Origin: Branchiostoma lanceolatum
Lineage: Eukaryota; Chordata; Leptocardii; Amphioxiformes; Branchiostomatidae
Direction: 5' to 3'
Assembly (NCBI RefSeq): GCF_035083965.1
Contig: NC_089722.1
Span: forward strand, 18,246,642-18,310,641
DNA: 64,000 nucleotides
Positions 1-12,506 of this stretch are shown piece by piece. Below the pieces are notes generated by a model that saw only the letters and a list, made by a program, of their open reading frames with translations, had not been told where the DNA came from and did no database searches. A program made the position numbers and the translations under genes. Positions within the stretch are counted from its first letter, which is position 1; every line of letters begins with the position of its first letter.

Positions 1-854
1 TTTGCTGTCTTTTAAATCATACTTTTTTGCATCATTTTCCAAGTATAAAATCAAGGGTCACACAAATGCAATTGTGGTCTCTGTGCGATCGCCGTCTAGT
101 ACTAAGAAAAGGGGCTTTAACTGTGGAAACGCGCTGCTACGACGAAAAAAACGCTTTGAAGTCTGGCGCATAGCATGAAAGAAGAAAAGAGGCGCGAAAA
201 TAACATCACCACGTCGCTAGCCAACGGGAAACCACTCAGCACAAACTTCTGGCACGGTTTTTTGTTGTGAGAACAAAATCCCGTTTTTGAGATCGTCAAT
301 GGATAGTCATGGGTCAGCGGGTCGGCATGGCAACGCAGGGGTCAATGGGGGACACGGTGTGACGACATCTGTTTTGGGGAGGACACAATCATCGCCCGAG
401 GGCCCGAAGAACATCTCTCCGCGACTTTCCCACGAACTTGGACAACTTTCTGGGGAGACAAATAATTCTGGCTCCGGTTTCGCTGACGGCTCGATTACCG
501 ACGACTGCTGGCAGCTATGCGCGGTCGATACATGATCGCGGCTCTCACAGCAGAGTGGTCGGGATCCGGTGGCAGTGTACATAGTGTACATAATCCCGGC
601 GAAATCCGCGCGACGACCAGTAGTGTTCAACGGGAGACTTAGCCAGCGGGGCCGTTTCAACGGGTGTGCTGCGCGCCTGAGCTACAAATCCGACTTAACC
701 GTGCCTGTATGTGTCTCTCTTGAACAGCGGGGCAGCTTGTGGCGTTTGCGAATGAGGTTTGAAGACCTTCCTAGGTGGGGACATCCGTCTACCTCAGGAG
801 AAGTGCCTAGTGTGGCCCACAACAGAATAATCGCACCCAACCTAAAGCCGTAAC
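1..854. other. Upstream region and likely 5' UTR of the channel gene
   Basis: This stretch precedes the first coding exon of the channel gene. No conserved coding exon is recognisable. A 79-codon open frame from the ATG at 299 is glycine- and serine-rich, matches nothing I know and is probably chance or leader sequence. The 600-850 part is CpG-containing and runs straight into the start codon at 855, so it probably contains 5' UTR. No clear TATA box was seen. Confidence 0.4.
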
Positions 855-3800
855 ATGGAGCAAAGAGAGGAGGCGAGCGGAGTTTCGGTCCCTAACGGCA
901 GATCGTCCGTAGGAGTAGTAGATGCAGAGCTCGGCAACTCCAGCTTAACGGCTTCACCGACCAAGAGTTCGGATTCCTCGGGAGCCGAGGGCTTCGCGCA
1001 CCGCCACCACCGCCGACGGAGCTCGCCTTGGTGGAACCGAGTAAAATCCGCCGTACGGATGTCGAACAGCGTGAACCCGGACTTGAGAAAACCGGAGCCG
1101 CGACAGGACACGTTCTTAGAACTGTACAACAGGTACAGACAAGAGGAGAACGAGACAAGCAGCGGGGAGGGGGGATACCACCACGGCGGGGAAAAGAAGC
1201 CTTGGACGAAAGAAGACTTCGTCTTAGACCCGGACGGAGACGTCCACATGTGGTGGATCGGCCTGGTGACGTGTGGAGTCGTGTACAACATGTGGCTCAT
1301 CATCGCGAGAACAGCCTGGGTGGAACTACAGGTCGAGTACGCCGCCGTGTTCTACGCGCTAGATTACGTCTTCGACCTCTTGTTACTGCTCGACATCGTG
1401 GTCCACTTCCGGACGAGCTACCTAGAACAGGGTCTGCTGGTATACAGCCCTACGAAGCTGGCGCGAAACTACGTCTTTTCCAAGAAGTTTGTCTTAGACG
1501 TGCTCTGTTTACTGCCGCTGGATTTCTTATACTTCGCCGTCGGAGTACACCCTCTCCTACGGTCTACACGGTTCTTAAAGGCACACAGAGTGTTTGAATT
1601 TTATTTCACCGTGGAGTCCAGAACACACCACCCGACTTTGTGGCGCGTCTTCAACCTAGTGCACGTTCTCTTCCTCCTGATCCACTGGTTTGCGGGATTC
1701 TATTTCCTAATCTCTAAATCGGAGGGTTTTGGTTCGAACACGTGGGTTTACCCCGCCGCCACTGGACAGTACGCGTCCTTAAGTACTAAGTACCTTTGGT
1801 CTCTGTACTGGTCCTGTCTCACGCTAACCACCATCGGGGATCTACCCACACCGGTCACCAACTACGAGTAAGTCACGATCTTTCTACCTTCATTCATTCA
1901 GGTACCGGTCGTATACGTCGTACAATTTTCGTACAATCGCAAACTCAGGGCATTCTTGGCATAGGCATGCATGTGTCCTTCAAAATTTAGCTGTCTTGTT
2001 GCGGAAAATACTGTCTTATATCATTGTCTGTGGTTGGGTGTGTCACAGCCTGCTTGGGCGGCGATCCAACAAATAGATGAAGCTGAAATGCACCAGGGCA
2101 CTGGTATTTTCAACATCATATTTCAATTATAAAGATATCCATTGTACAAGCACTATTTTCCCATTCGGCGACAGATACGAAGGGAACATGTTGTTAGAAA
2201 ATGATTCTACAACGTTTGAATCCCTATAGAAATCTTATAAAAAAGGCAAGGGCCAAGTTGGCAAGTTTTTCTTAGGATCGGTCGGGTAACCGAAAGCACA
2301 GCAGTTTTTCTCTAGGCCCTAGTGTTAAAATGGTTGCATTATCACGTGTACTATATGTTGCAAAAAAATAGGATGACAGGGGAAAAAGAAACGGGTACCT
2401 GACTTCGGTTAGGGAGGTAAAATACGCCTCCCAATACCATGCACTAGACACTGCCCCTACCGCATCAAAAATGCTTAGAATTGGACTACCTTTGCTTGTT
2501 TTTCTACCTCGATTGGAAATATTCAAAAGCGGTTTAGACACCTGCTACCTGTGTTTCCGTGCCCAGTAGGAATTGGGTCAGCTCACTGTTAATAAGATGT
2601 TTTCGTTTCCTTCCCCGATGTTTCAGTCCGTGTTTGTTGTTACTCTCTAGTAGCAGCAACTCATTCATCAATGTCAAACGGACGGAGTAAGAGTCTCTAC
2701 AAATAGTATTTTGGGGGAAGGCGGGCAAAAAAGCCTACTTGACACATATACTTTACCACAGAAACTGTGGTTATGCGCGGTGGGGTCAGATTCGTCGTAA
2801 GCCGTCGTAGAATTTTCAAGCAGGCTGTGACAGAACCAACCGCCGCAAGGCCAAGGACCTAAAGACAGCGTTTTTCCGTAGCAAGGCAGCACACTCACGC
2901 CACTGTACTAAGAACGGTCTCAAGTTTGCAATCGTGCGACGATCGCAAGACAAATATTACCGGGCTCTTATGTAAGCATTTAAAACTGTTCATAACTATG
3001 ATTCGTCGCAATTGATCATAAGTAGAATAAATATATATAGCATAGCGATCGTTGCAAGTACATTATACCAATATGCTTGCAAAAATCAAAGTTTGCATGG
3101 TTCTTGGCACTTATAGCAATAAATTGGACACGTTCAAGACGTTCACTTTTGGAAGGCGCAATGCAATATTGATCAACACGGTATTATGTATTTTGTGTTT
3201 ACATTATTTTTCAAACTACATGTAGCTTGTACGGTAATTGTGTGTCTTGTTTCGATTGGACTGTCAAATTCAACAGTGAAAATAACTGAATCGTATAAAG
3301 GACACGAGAGCTGCAAAACGAGGTCAATTGTGTTTGGGAGAGAATAACTTTGGTTTGAGTTAAGTGAAAACAGTTGCATGGAGCTACTGTTATGCCCAGC
3401 AAAGTTTTAGAAGAACGTGACACGGGAATTCATTGAGCTAATCACTACAAAGAAACTCATATCTAAGCAGCAGTCAAAATGATATTGAGTTTTTTTATCC
3501 ATTGTGTCTCGGGAATGGTATTAAAAACCAAAGCCCATTTTTCTCCTTCCACCGCCTTCTACCTCCCCAACCGAAATCAGGTACCAATTTGTTTTACACA
3601 CTGGTGAAGTGAGGAAAGTCATGGCATGTCAAGGGATTGGAATCCAGGACCACTGGGTTTTGGGCCAAACACACTAACCGTTAACCGGTGCAATGGCCGA
3701 GTGGGTAGAGTGTTCGCCTTGCATACGGTAGGTCGTGAGTTCGAACCCCGGCCAGGTCATACCAAAGACTGTAAAAATATACTGATTTCTCTGCTTAGCA

Positions 3801-6800
3801 CTAAGCATTTGGGAAATAGTATGGAAGTTAAACACACACCACTACCAGTGGACTAGCCCCCTGCTGTAGTGATTGCACAAAGTGTGGCCCAAGGGCTACT
3901 GAAACGGAGATGGGCGCCGCCCTATGCACCATCGGTGCTGGAAGGAACTTTTTTTTTGACACTAACCGTTACACCAACACGAGGATTTCAAAACCGATGA
4001 TTAAAATAATCGCCAATCATTGTCCAAACAAATTCCAGACCTGCGATAAGCCGTCCTGTTTTGCTTAGTTTGGTCCGTCTATGTCGGAATGTTGTTCAAA
4101 TTGTTTCACGTTTGTAACAACAGTTCATTCAGCTGCGCCAATGACGACTTTGCTGTGTCAACATTCCTCACAAACTTCCTAACAAAAACAACAAAAAACC
4201 ATTTGCTACTTGTGTGAACCCAGCTCGCTTTAGATATACATTGCTATTGAGTACGAACGGCTTGTTTTGATTGACATTTCCGCAGACGATAATTCTGATC
4301 ATACTCTCCTCCAATCAGGTTCCTGTTCACGTTGCTAGGTTACCTGATGGGCATCTTTGTCTTCGCCATTGTTGTCGGTAAGTACATTTTACAATTTAAA
4401 AGACAATCACAAAACGTAGGTTAGATTCTTTAATATTCAATGAAATTGATAGAACATATTATGATTAGAAATGAATATATGATCAAGATCAAATCCCCCT
4501 TGGTAGAAAGTGAATAAGTAGTACCTGGCCCACTACTTTAAACGTAAACAGGTGAAACTGATTATGATCTCTATATTAACGTTAGCTTTATTTCTGAAAT
4601 GCATTTTGTGGTTTCTTTCAATGTTCTTTTCTGCGGTAGATTGCGTTAATACAAAAAGGTTTCTGTACGTAGGTGTATATCCTCTGATTTTTGCTGTCTG
4701 TCTAAAGCCCCTACCGCACATAGCCAACCACGGCCTCCCGACCTTCTCCATGCCATAGTCGTGACCAAGGTCGTGGTTGGGAGTTAGTCGGCAAGGTTGC
4801 CTACTAGCCTTTGAAAAGTGTTTGCGCCAGCCGACTGCAAATTTGTAAATAAAATCAAAATCAGGAGAGTCATATTCGTCTTGAATGTGATCTGTAGTTA
4901 GCATAGAATGGGTTACTCCCAACCCATGGCCAGTGCGCCGACCTCTGTTTGGGAGTGATCGTAAGAAAAGTCGTGCGAAGGTCTTGAATGTGTGACATGG
5001 ACTTAACAACAAAAGTCATTGCCAGCCGCTCTAGGTTTACGTGGGTTACGTGTTAAATAGGAGTAGAGTCATATTCGTCTTGAATGCGATCTGTAGTTAG
5101 CATAGAATGGGTTGCAGGCTACTCCCAACCCAGCGCCGACCTCTGTTTAGGAGTGCTCGGAAGAAAAGTCGTGGGAAGGCCTTGAATGTGTGACAGGGGC
5201 TTAACACAAGTCATTGCCAGCCCCTCTAGGTTTACGTGGGGTACGTGTTAAGCTAAAGGATGGGGAAACACTCGAGTGAACAATACGGCAGACCTGGCGA
5301 GGTGCACTCCAGGGCCTGAATAACACTTCAGACGGGTTCGAGAGCCTCCCGGGGATCTGGAACTATTTTCTGATCGCTTAAGGTTCTCTATGTGGGGTAC
5401 TGAGCGAAGGACTTTAGGGGAATGACACGGCAAATTTTCAACTAGAAAAAAAGAGCGATTTAATTATCATACGGATAAACCTTCCTATACAGAGGCATGA
5501 TTTAAGAAAAATGTGGGTCCCGTCACGATAAGAGCACGTTAAAGGGGAAGGGCTAGTAAGGCTGTAAAAAATATACCGAAAAGCAAGAAAATTTCCTGAC
5601 CTATGTGCCACTAGGCACTACAAGGTGAACAACAACAACAAAGGACAGACAGGTTGTTGCGCAGCTATTATCATGAAGGAGACACACGGATTTGAGGGAC
5701 ACAGCTTCGGTGTACTATTAGAGTGATGAAGAATGTTGAAGAATGTTTGCAGTGATGTAGGCGGGGGGTAGACTCAACTGTGCCGTGTGTATCTACGTGA
5801 CGCTTCAGCTGACGCAGGTGATATGCCCCTGGGTTAAGCCCTGTCACACATTTAGGACCTTCCCAAGACTTTGCTCCCGACCACTCCACAACCAAGGTCG
5901 GCTCTGTGTTGGGAGTAGCCTGGGATCCATCCTATCTCCAGTTCGCTCCTCTGAACGCATTCAAGCAGAATATGACTTTCCCGACCTTCTTTCTCAAAGT
6001 TTAGAGTAGGCTGGAGCAGAAAACTTTTAAAGACTAGTAGGCAACATCGCCGACCAATTCCCAACCACAGATGACATTGGTCACGACATATTCCCAACCA
6101 AGGTCGGCTGTGTGTGACAGGGGATGTAGGCTGGGTCAGAGTATACATGTGGATCACGTACAAGTACCCATGGATAGGTGTCAATAAAACTCAGCTGACT
6201 GATAAGCTCATCACATCGATTGGTCGTAATGATAAATGGATCAAATTTTACGACTGTACCGTGCAGCAACATGAGTCGAGAAAATTCTGAGCATTCTTTT
6301 TCTCGTAGTTCCGTGTAAACTGTTTTTCAAACAATACCATTGTGGCCGGATTTTGGTTTGTTTAGTAAAGGATGTGAAGATAAATGTTCAAGATAGACAA
6401 GAAAGCTGTGGACTCAATTATCAAAACACGGATTTAGCTGTTTTTTCTTACAAGTCAGTCAGTGGCTTCTCAAAAATAAGACGTTTTTTCCTCGGATATA
6501 TAGGATATCAAATGGAGGTCCCGTGTTTGAAGAGAACTCACTACACTTATCATCCCCGTTTTAGTGGATCAAATAAATCTGTCCGGATATGCAGCTTGTA
6601 CTCTTAAGTACAAACCCGGCGTGTTACGCCATGAGGCGGTTTACCGGGTGTGCGATACAAACAGAGAGTTACCATTGTACGTCTAACAGCGTCCCTCTCG
6701 CTGTACATACACGATGGCACAGACATACCTGAACCTTTGTTTAAACAGCCCGGGACGATTCTTTGTGCACCAGTTCAAAGAGAAGAAGCTCTTTCGGCGC

Positions 6801-9800
6801 CACGACTTGTCTGTCATCACTGGCAATCTATTGGCCTACATTTGTACTCATCGCGTTACGTGCTTACTTCTCTCTCCGTTTTTGACTTAGCGTTCCTAAA
6901 CTACCGTGAAACATATTCTTCTTTGTGTTCGATTGGATTGCATACCCGGTAAACTGCCTCATGACGTAACAGTACTAACGCACCAGGTTTGTAATGAAGA
7001 GTACAAGTGGGCAAACTTATTTGATCCACTCACATCGGAATGATCCCCTACTGTTATCGATGATAATAGTGGGATCTTTAATGTGCTTGAGGTGTGGCTC
7101 TCCTCAAATACGGGACCTCTAGATAACGTCCTATCCGAGGGACGTCCCTAACCGAAGTTAAGTACTCATGTTCACCCGAGTGAAGTGATGAAATTCGTGT
7201 TAAGTGCCTTTCCGAACAGCACAAAGTCGGGTATGTCATTCTGTTAGCAAATGGGTCTCTTTTCAGACGAAGAATGTACACAGAAGTGTTTGAGTCAAAC
7301 GTTAAACTGGTCGGCTTGACATCCTTTGTTCACAGGTCAGGTGGGCAACGTCATCGCCAACAGGAATGCAGACAGACTACAGTTCGAGAGAATGTTGGTA
7401 AGTAAGCAGTAAAAGATAAGGGAAACTTTTGTCTTATCACTGAAAACGGAGGTATTGCTTTCGGTCAGTTTGTTCGTCTTAGTGTGTGTTCAAGTTTGTT
7501 CCCGCTGGCCTTGGTCAAAGATTGTTCACGGGCTAGGCTGTAACTAGTAATATGCGTATTTTTTGCTTGGAAACCCCTAAAATAAGTTTCATTTTCAATT
7601 CAACATTTTTTACACCCTCCCGAATCCGTCTACAAGCGTATGCCTTTGTATGGTTTGTTTTTTGTTTGTCTTTATATTTGTTTTTTGTACATGGCATATA
7701 CGATCACTGGTATCTGTTATCTATATTCTAGGACAGCGCCAAAACCTACATGAAGAGTAACAATATTCCCGAAGAGATGCAGAGACGAGTTCAGAGGTGG
7801 TACGGCTACTCCTGGAGCAGGTAAGGGAGTCAGAACAGTGCGTCTCTTGGCAGATAAGCAATATTCCTTGAAATATATCCTCCTTTGCGTCTTATGTTAT
7901 TGTCACACCCGGAATAAACAGCGTTTCTACAGCGCATATTGCCAATTTGTGCCCGTGGTGTGACGGATCAGTCGATTCGGCTGGAGAATCAAACTGTATT
8001 TTAGATCTTGTCTATCCGGTTCATTCAGCAAGAGATGCTGTACTTAACTTTTTAGCAGCTAGCTAACTAGCGCTAGCCCCTGGCTAAGAGACTTAACAGG
8101 ATAGTAACACTTTCAGTAAGCCTTGATCTAACGTTATGTTTCTTTTCCAGAGGATTGATGCGCGGAGGGGGAGACATCAACTCTCTCGGACTGCTGCCGG
8201 ACAGGATCAAGATCGAGTTGGCGCTGCAGGTCAACCTACAGACTCTCAAGAAGGTGGGAACGTCCATCTGATCAGTACAATATGTGGCAGTAAATTTCAC
8301 AGGGAGTTCCACGAATGACAGAGATGCAAATACAGGGTATCATCTACCTCCGAGTCGACAAAGTCTTAAATTTGTCATCATTGCATTGACTCAATAAAAT
8401 CTACAGAAAAATGAATAATCGTTTAATCTAATTTATAAAAAAGATTTATAGGCAATTCATTTTTTATAAAATCCTTTTTTTTGTCTATTTTGCTTTTGTA
8501 CGCGTCATTACATTCGTCCCCATTGCTATCTCTTGAAAGGATAAGAACACTTGGCAGCTGTGAACCACTGATCGGTCATTGAACTGGATCGCTACATTGA
8601 GTTTTTATTGTTCACAACAGCCTGATATAAAAAAATAATTCATTTGGAGTCTAAGGCCAACGCTATCCATAAGATGTAGCTTTAGATTTCGAAACAGATA
8701 GACGCGCTATATAAATACGTTTTTCCTGTTTCACACCTGCCTCCCAGGTGACGATATTCCAGCAGGTGCAGCCGGAGTTTCTGTATGACCTGGTCCTGAA
8801 GATGAAGGCCTTCATCTTTACCCCTGGCGACCTGATCTGCCGGCGCGGGGAGGTGGCGAGGGAGATGTTCATCATCAACCACGGCATCCTGGACATCATC
8901 AGGTCAGTTATCCGGGACGTTTATGGCTCTGGGTCAGTCATCCGGGACATTTATGGTTCTTGGTCAGTCATCCGGGACGTTTCTGACTGTAGGTCAGTCA
9001 TCCGGGACGTTTTCAACTCTGGGTCAGTCATCCGGGACATATCTTTTATTCTAGGTCAGGCATCCGGGACATTTCTGTCTGTAGGTCAGTCACATTCGGG
9101 ACACTTCTGACTCTGACTCTCACTCAGTCATCCGGGTCATTTCTGGCTCTGGGTCGGTCATTCTGACTTTAGGTTTCAGGTTCTAGCTTTGTTTGAACTT
9201 ACTAAGTTGGCACATCAAACTAATAATCTTTTCTACTCCTTCCTTGCAGTGAAACAGGGCGAGTCATCACCCAGTTGAAGGCCGGAGATTTCTTTGGAGA
9301 GATCGGCATCCTCAACTTAGACGGAGGCGTCAACAAGTATGTAGCCCACTACCATTCTTTAGCCAATTACAAGGCAAAAGTTGGCGCTTGACGTAGTTTT
9401 GTGATATTCAAAAGGCAGGAGTGTGCAATTTCTACAGATAGGCCCAGGGATAGATATGTGTTTGCTTCGCTATACGTTCGTGCCCATGCTAAGAGACCTG
9501 TCCCTGATGCTGAAGGCTATCCACACACAGGCAAACAGTCCTGTCCTTGGTGCTGAAAACCATGAAATCACATCATATCATATTTGAAACATTCGGCATC
9601 GATTTCTCACGTACTAAACGCCTTTACACAGCGGAAGTTTTTGTACATCATACAAAAATGCTTCTCTCGAAGTGAGTTTGTTTTCAAAATTGAACGCAAC
9701 GTTAACGAGTTCTTATATATCAGCATTGTACCAGAGCCAAACTAGACACCCAATTCTCCAAGTACCATATTACTCCGTTTCCTTCTTACGATTTCACGGG

Positions 9801-12506
9801 AAAGGTAAATAGATAACCCTGATGTTTTCCTCTTACAGGCGCACAGCGGACGTCAGGTCCGTGGGTTACTCCGAGCTGTTCGCGTTGTACAAGGAAGACG
9901 TCCTAGCCGCCATGGAGGACTTTCCCGAGGCTAAGGTAAGTCCCCGGTCACATTCATCGTACAGCTATTGTACGATAGCAAACTGAGAGTATGTAACGTT
10001 ATATACAGCTGCCTTGTTACTGAAAATCCTAGGTCAAATTTCCATGTCGGCGGTTGATTCTGCCACAGCCTGCTTGAAATTTCTACCACATTAAAATCGT
10101 ACGACGGCCTACGACGAATGGGACCGCGCCATATACACTGTCTGACAGAAAACAATGTAACGTTAGGATGTAGATTTACTGCATTGCATTTTCAAATGAC
10201 GCTACTGTCCTACTATCTCAGATGCCTCCAAACAAGCAGCTTTTTTCTTGTCCTTTCTACAGCGCATCCTGACGGAGTACGGCCGCCGGCGGCTCAGGGT
10301 TGCTGTGGCGGACCGGGAGAAACGCGAGGACGACGAACTGGTCAAGAAGGTGGCGAGTAGGAAGCAATCACTGATGTCATCAAGGTAACGCGAGTTGTTT
10401 GTCAGCTTGCTAGTGCAAGCAACACTGCCATCTTGCGGAATGATGAAATATTGCAAACGTGTGGGCAAGTGAGGAAGCGAAGTGCAGAGATGCGTTCAAT
10501 GATAGAATGATAGAATACTTTATGATGAAATAATACAATAGGGAACTGTAGAATAATGAAATGCTAAAGAATAGAACAGAATAGTAAGGTAAGTACTGAT
10601 AATTTGAGTACTTTGATAAAGTGACTAACATTATGGAAATGTTGGTCAAAATGCATGTTAAACTTGATTATCTGGCTTATTCAATTTTCTTCAAGATAAA
10701 GATATTTAGTACCCTTTCCATTGTTAAAATTGAACAATGTTGATTTCCAAACTGAATAAAAGTTTGATTTGTTTTTTAAAGTTGCAAGGCAAAGTCTTCG
10801 CAGGATCTCCGGAGCGAAGTCAGTACGACGGACACCCCGAGACACATCCCTCGGTCCCGGTCCCGACGCCCGTCCAGCGCTCACGACCAACAGCGTCAAG
10901 CCGAGGCAAGAAATGGGTCGCCCACGCCACTAACGCCTCCTAGCGACTATCCAAGAAAAGGCAGTACGAAGTCCCAAGATTTGGGCGAAATTGTGGACGA
11001 CCGGATGTTGAAGACACTGCGGGATGACATGTTGCGTAACGGGGGGTTGGTGAGGAGTAGGATGGGCCCCTCTCGCCCCTCGGACGCTTCGTTGCAAAGA
11101 CGGGCAACTCTACAGAAGAAACCTTCTTTTTCTAGAACCACGCCTAGTCTTACATTGAGAGAACCGACGGAAGATTATATGAGCAGGTATGATTCTATCA
11201 CAAATTAAAAACTTACATGAAAATAGGGTGGTCTTAGCCTAGGGTGGTTTCTGTGTATACATGCAGTTCTATTAGATTCCTAAAGACAGAGACAGTGATT
11301 ATATAGCATGGTAATAAAATAATGCTGATAGAAAGGGAGTTAAGATGTTTTTTCCTTTATAACATGCAGAAAATCTTCCATCGGTGGCGGAGAACAATGG
11401 GCACCCATGATGACATCGATGGATAAATATTTCCAACAGATGACAGTGAGTGTTTAACATTTAATTCCCTTTAGCTGTCCTGAAAATAAACAAAAACCCC
11501 ACACATACCCCCTAGACATTGTGATGGTTACATGTTAATTCCTACTTGCCATGTTTTACATAGTACTATGCTATCATGATTTATCGTTTATATCTTTGCG
11601 GATTACCATTACAATTATTTATTCACTTTATGAATTTGCTTGTCCTAAGTTTTATTGTGTTTGTATGTGCTATGACTTCCCTAGGAAAAAAGCCCTATTC
11701 AGACCATGGGACTACCCGCCTGAATCCAAGATAGATGAATAACAATTGAATTAACAAATTTAAATTACATTGAAGTAAAACAATTCCCGTTGTTACAGGA
11801 GGAGACCATTGCAGAATGGAAGCAGAGAGTCTCGGAACTGAAGGATGAAACGACAGAGAAAACGAGAACAATCGAGCAACTTAGAGAAACGAAAGGTCAA
11901 CAAGATGTAGAAATCGCCAGACTAGAGGAAAGAATAAGAGGACTACAGGTACAGACATCATGTCATGCTGTTCTAAGGAAAAGTTTAGTGTTTTGGGACC
12001 TGTCCTTGGTGCTGAAAACAAATCTCCTCATGTTAGTCCAAAATGTCCCACAAAGCGCGTTATCAATATCATGAAATAGTCCAGATATACACCTGTAACT
12101 ACGTTGTATGTGTACCTATTCCAATGACAATGTATGGTTATAGAAAAGTCAGATAAATAAACATGTAATGACTGGTGAATAATTATAGAAGAAAAGGTAT
12201 GCTCAAAATCAAGAGAAGGAATGTCCACTATCGTGAATCATTTTGTTGTTAATGATTTAGTTATTTTGCCTTTGATTGATTCTACAGGAACAGCTAAAAG
12301 AGGCACCCAAAGGGGATAAGACAGCTCTCAGACTGGAAAGTGTGTCCCCGACCCCCTCCCACCCTGGAACACCGACAAACCACAACACACCCACAAAGAT
12401 CAACACTTTAGTGCACCCGGACTCAGCGCGTAGCAGAGCACCTTCTGCAAAAGTCGCCACTAGAAACACGGGAAAGTCACGGACGTCTAACACATCAAAA
12501 GTGTGA
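855..12506 (+). CDS. Cyclic nucleotide-gated cation channel, Cngl-like (13 coding exons, 878 aa)
   Basis: Plasma-membrane cation channel opened by cGMP or cAMP. Coding exons: 855-1867, 4319-4377, 7336-7397, 7732-7820, 8151-8253, 8748-8902, 9250-9336, 9839-9935, 10263-10384, 10782-11186, 11370-11445, 11799-11948, 12288-12506. All junctions are GT-AG and the total, 2637 nt, is in frame. Residues 1-120 are a basic, serine-rich cytosolic N terminus. S1 starts near residue 131; S2-S6 and the pore follow, with filter TTIGDLP at 325-331. The C-linker (about 358-440) leads to the cyclic-nucleotide-binding domain (about 445-555). Its phosphate cassette has FGEIGIL and the K-R-T before ADVRS expected to hold the nucleotide phosphate. 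Residues 596-731 are SR-rich and probably disordered. Residues 757-812 form a charged coiled coil like the CLZ trimerisation helix. The ATG at 855 has a good context (aacATGg). The donor of exon 5 (gtggga) is weak. CNBD wording resembles Drosophila Cngl more than vertebrate CNGA or CNGB, from memory of the family. A general CNGA-like call is the alternative. Confidence 0.93.
1868..4318 (+). other. Channel intron 1
   Basis: This 2.45 kb intron contains one clean SINE (separate entry). It also holds relics of a short repeat family with a 'cacagcctgcttg' core at about 1920-2060, seen inverted at about 2770-2930 and again in intron 8 at about 9960-10110. No coding exon is visible. Confidence 0.5.
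3684..3958 (+). mobile_element. tRNA-derived SINE with 13-bp target-site duplication
   Basis: The head has a pol III A box (tggccgagtggg, about 3694) and a B box (gagttcgaacccc, about 3738), as in tRNA genes; TGC sits where an anticodon would. An unrelated body follows and the copy ends in a T run at 3949-3957. The insertion is flanked by identical 13-bp direct repeats acactaaccgtta at 3671-3683 and 3959-3971, which is direct evidence of retroposition. It lies in channel intron 1. A second copy sharing the body is at 29461-29608. Confidence 0.88.
4869..5254 (+). repeat. Tandem direct duplication, about 199-bp period
   Basis: The block starting gtcatattcgtcttgaatg at 4869 recurs at 5068 and remains similar to about 5254, through a gtgtgaca motif and a tctaggtttacgtgg motif. 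The two copies differ by scattered substitutions and small gaps, so the duplication is old. It is intronic. Confidence 0.8.
6490..7142. mobile_element. Nested inverted-repeat (MITE-like) elements
   Basis: An outer pair of inverted arms, about 6490-6545 and 7095-7142, shares the motifs ctcggata and aggtcccgt. A second element lies inside at 6611-6991. Its arms share the run catgaggcggtttaccggg with small changes, its ends read CAAACC/GGTTTG, and TA dinucleotides flank it. A third trace of the outer family (attcggaagggacgt) is near 52690. No transposase is present, so both are non-autonomous. Confidence 0.7.
8902..9165 (+). repeat. 30-bp minisatellite starting at a splice donor
   Basis: Units beginning ggtcagtcatccgggac recur at 8902, 8932, 8962, 8992 and 9022, exactly 30 bp apart. 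More decayed copies are near 9054, 9084 and 9127. The first unit is the true donor of channel exon 6 (GT at 8903), so each copy recreates a donor-like AGGTCAGT or GGGTCAGT. The exon frame stays open to about 9110. Confidence 0.9.

Larger units (their letters stand above)
4378..7335 (+). other. Channel intron 2
   Basis: This 2.96 kb intron is made mostly of decayed repeats. Pieces of a family with 'aaccaaggtcg' and 'gttgggagt' motifs lie at about 4700-4990 and 5840-6120 (seen again near 38960-39110). There is also a direct duplication at 4869-5254 and nested inverted-repeat elements at 6490-7142. No coding exon is visible. Confidence 0.5.

Noticed and set aside
1028..1597. 189-codon + strand frame and - strand frames overlapping channel exon 1
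   Set aside because: They are shadows of the true frame, which carries the channel's membrane segments and pore.
10782..10943. Acceptor gttgcaag at 10788 for channel exon 10
   Set aside because: It puts a stop codon in the frame after about 50 residues; the acceptor at 10780-10781 keeps the frame open to the coiled coil and the end.
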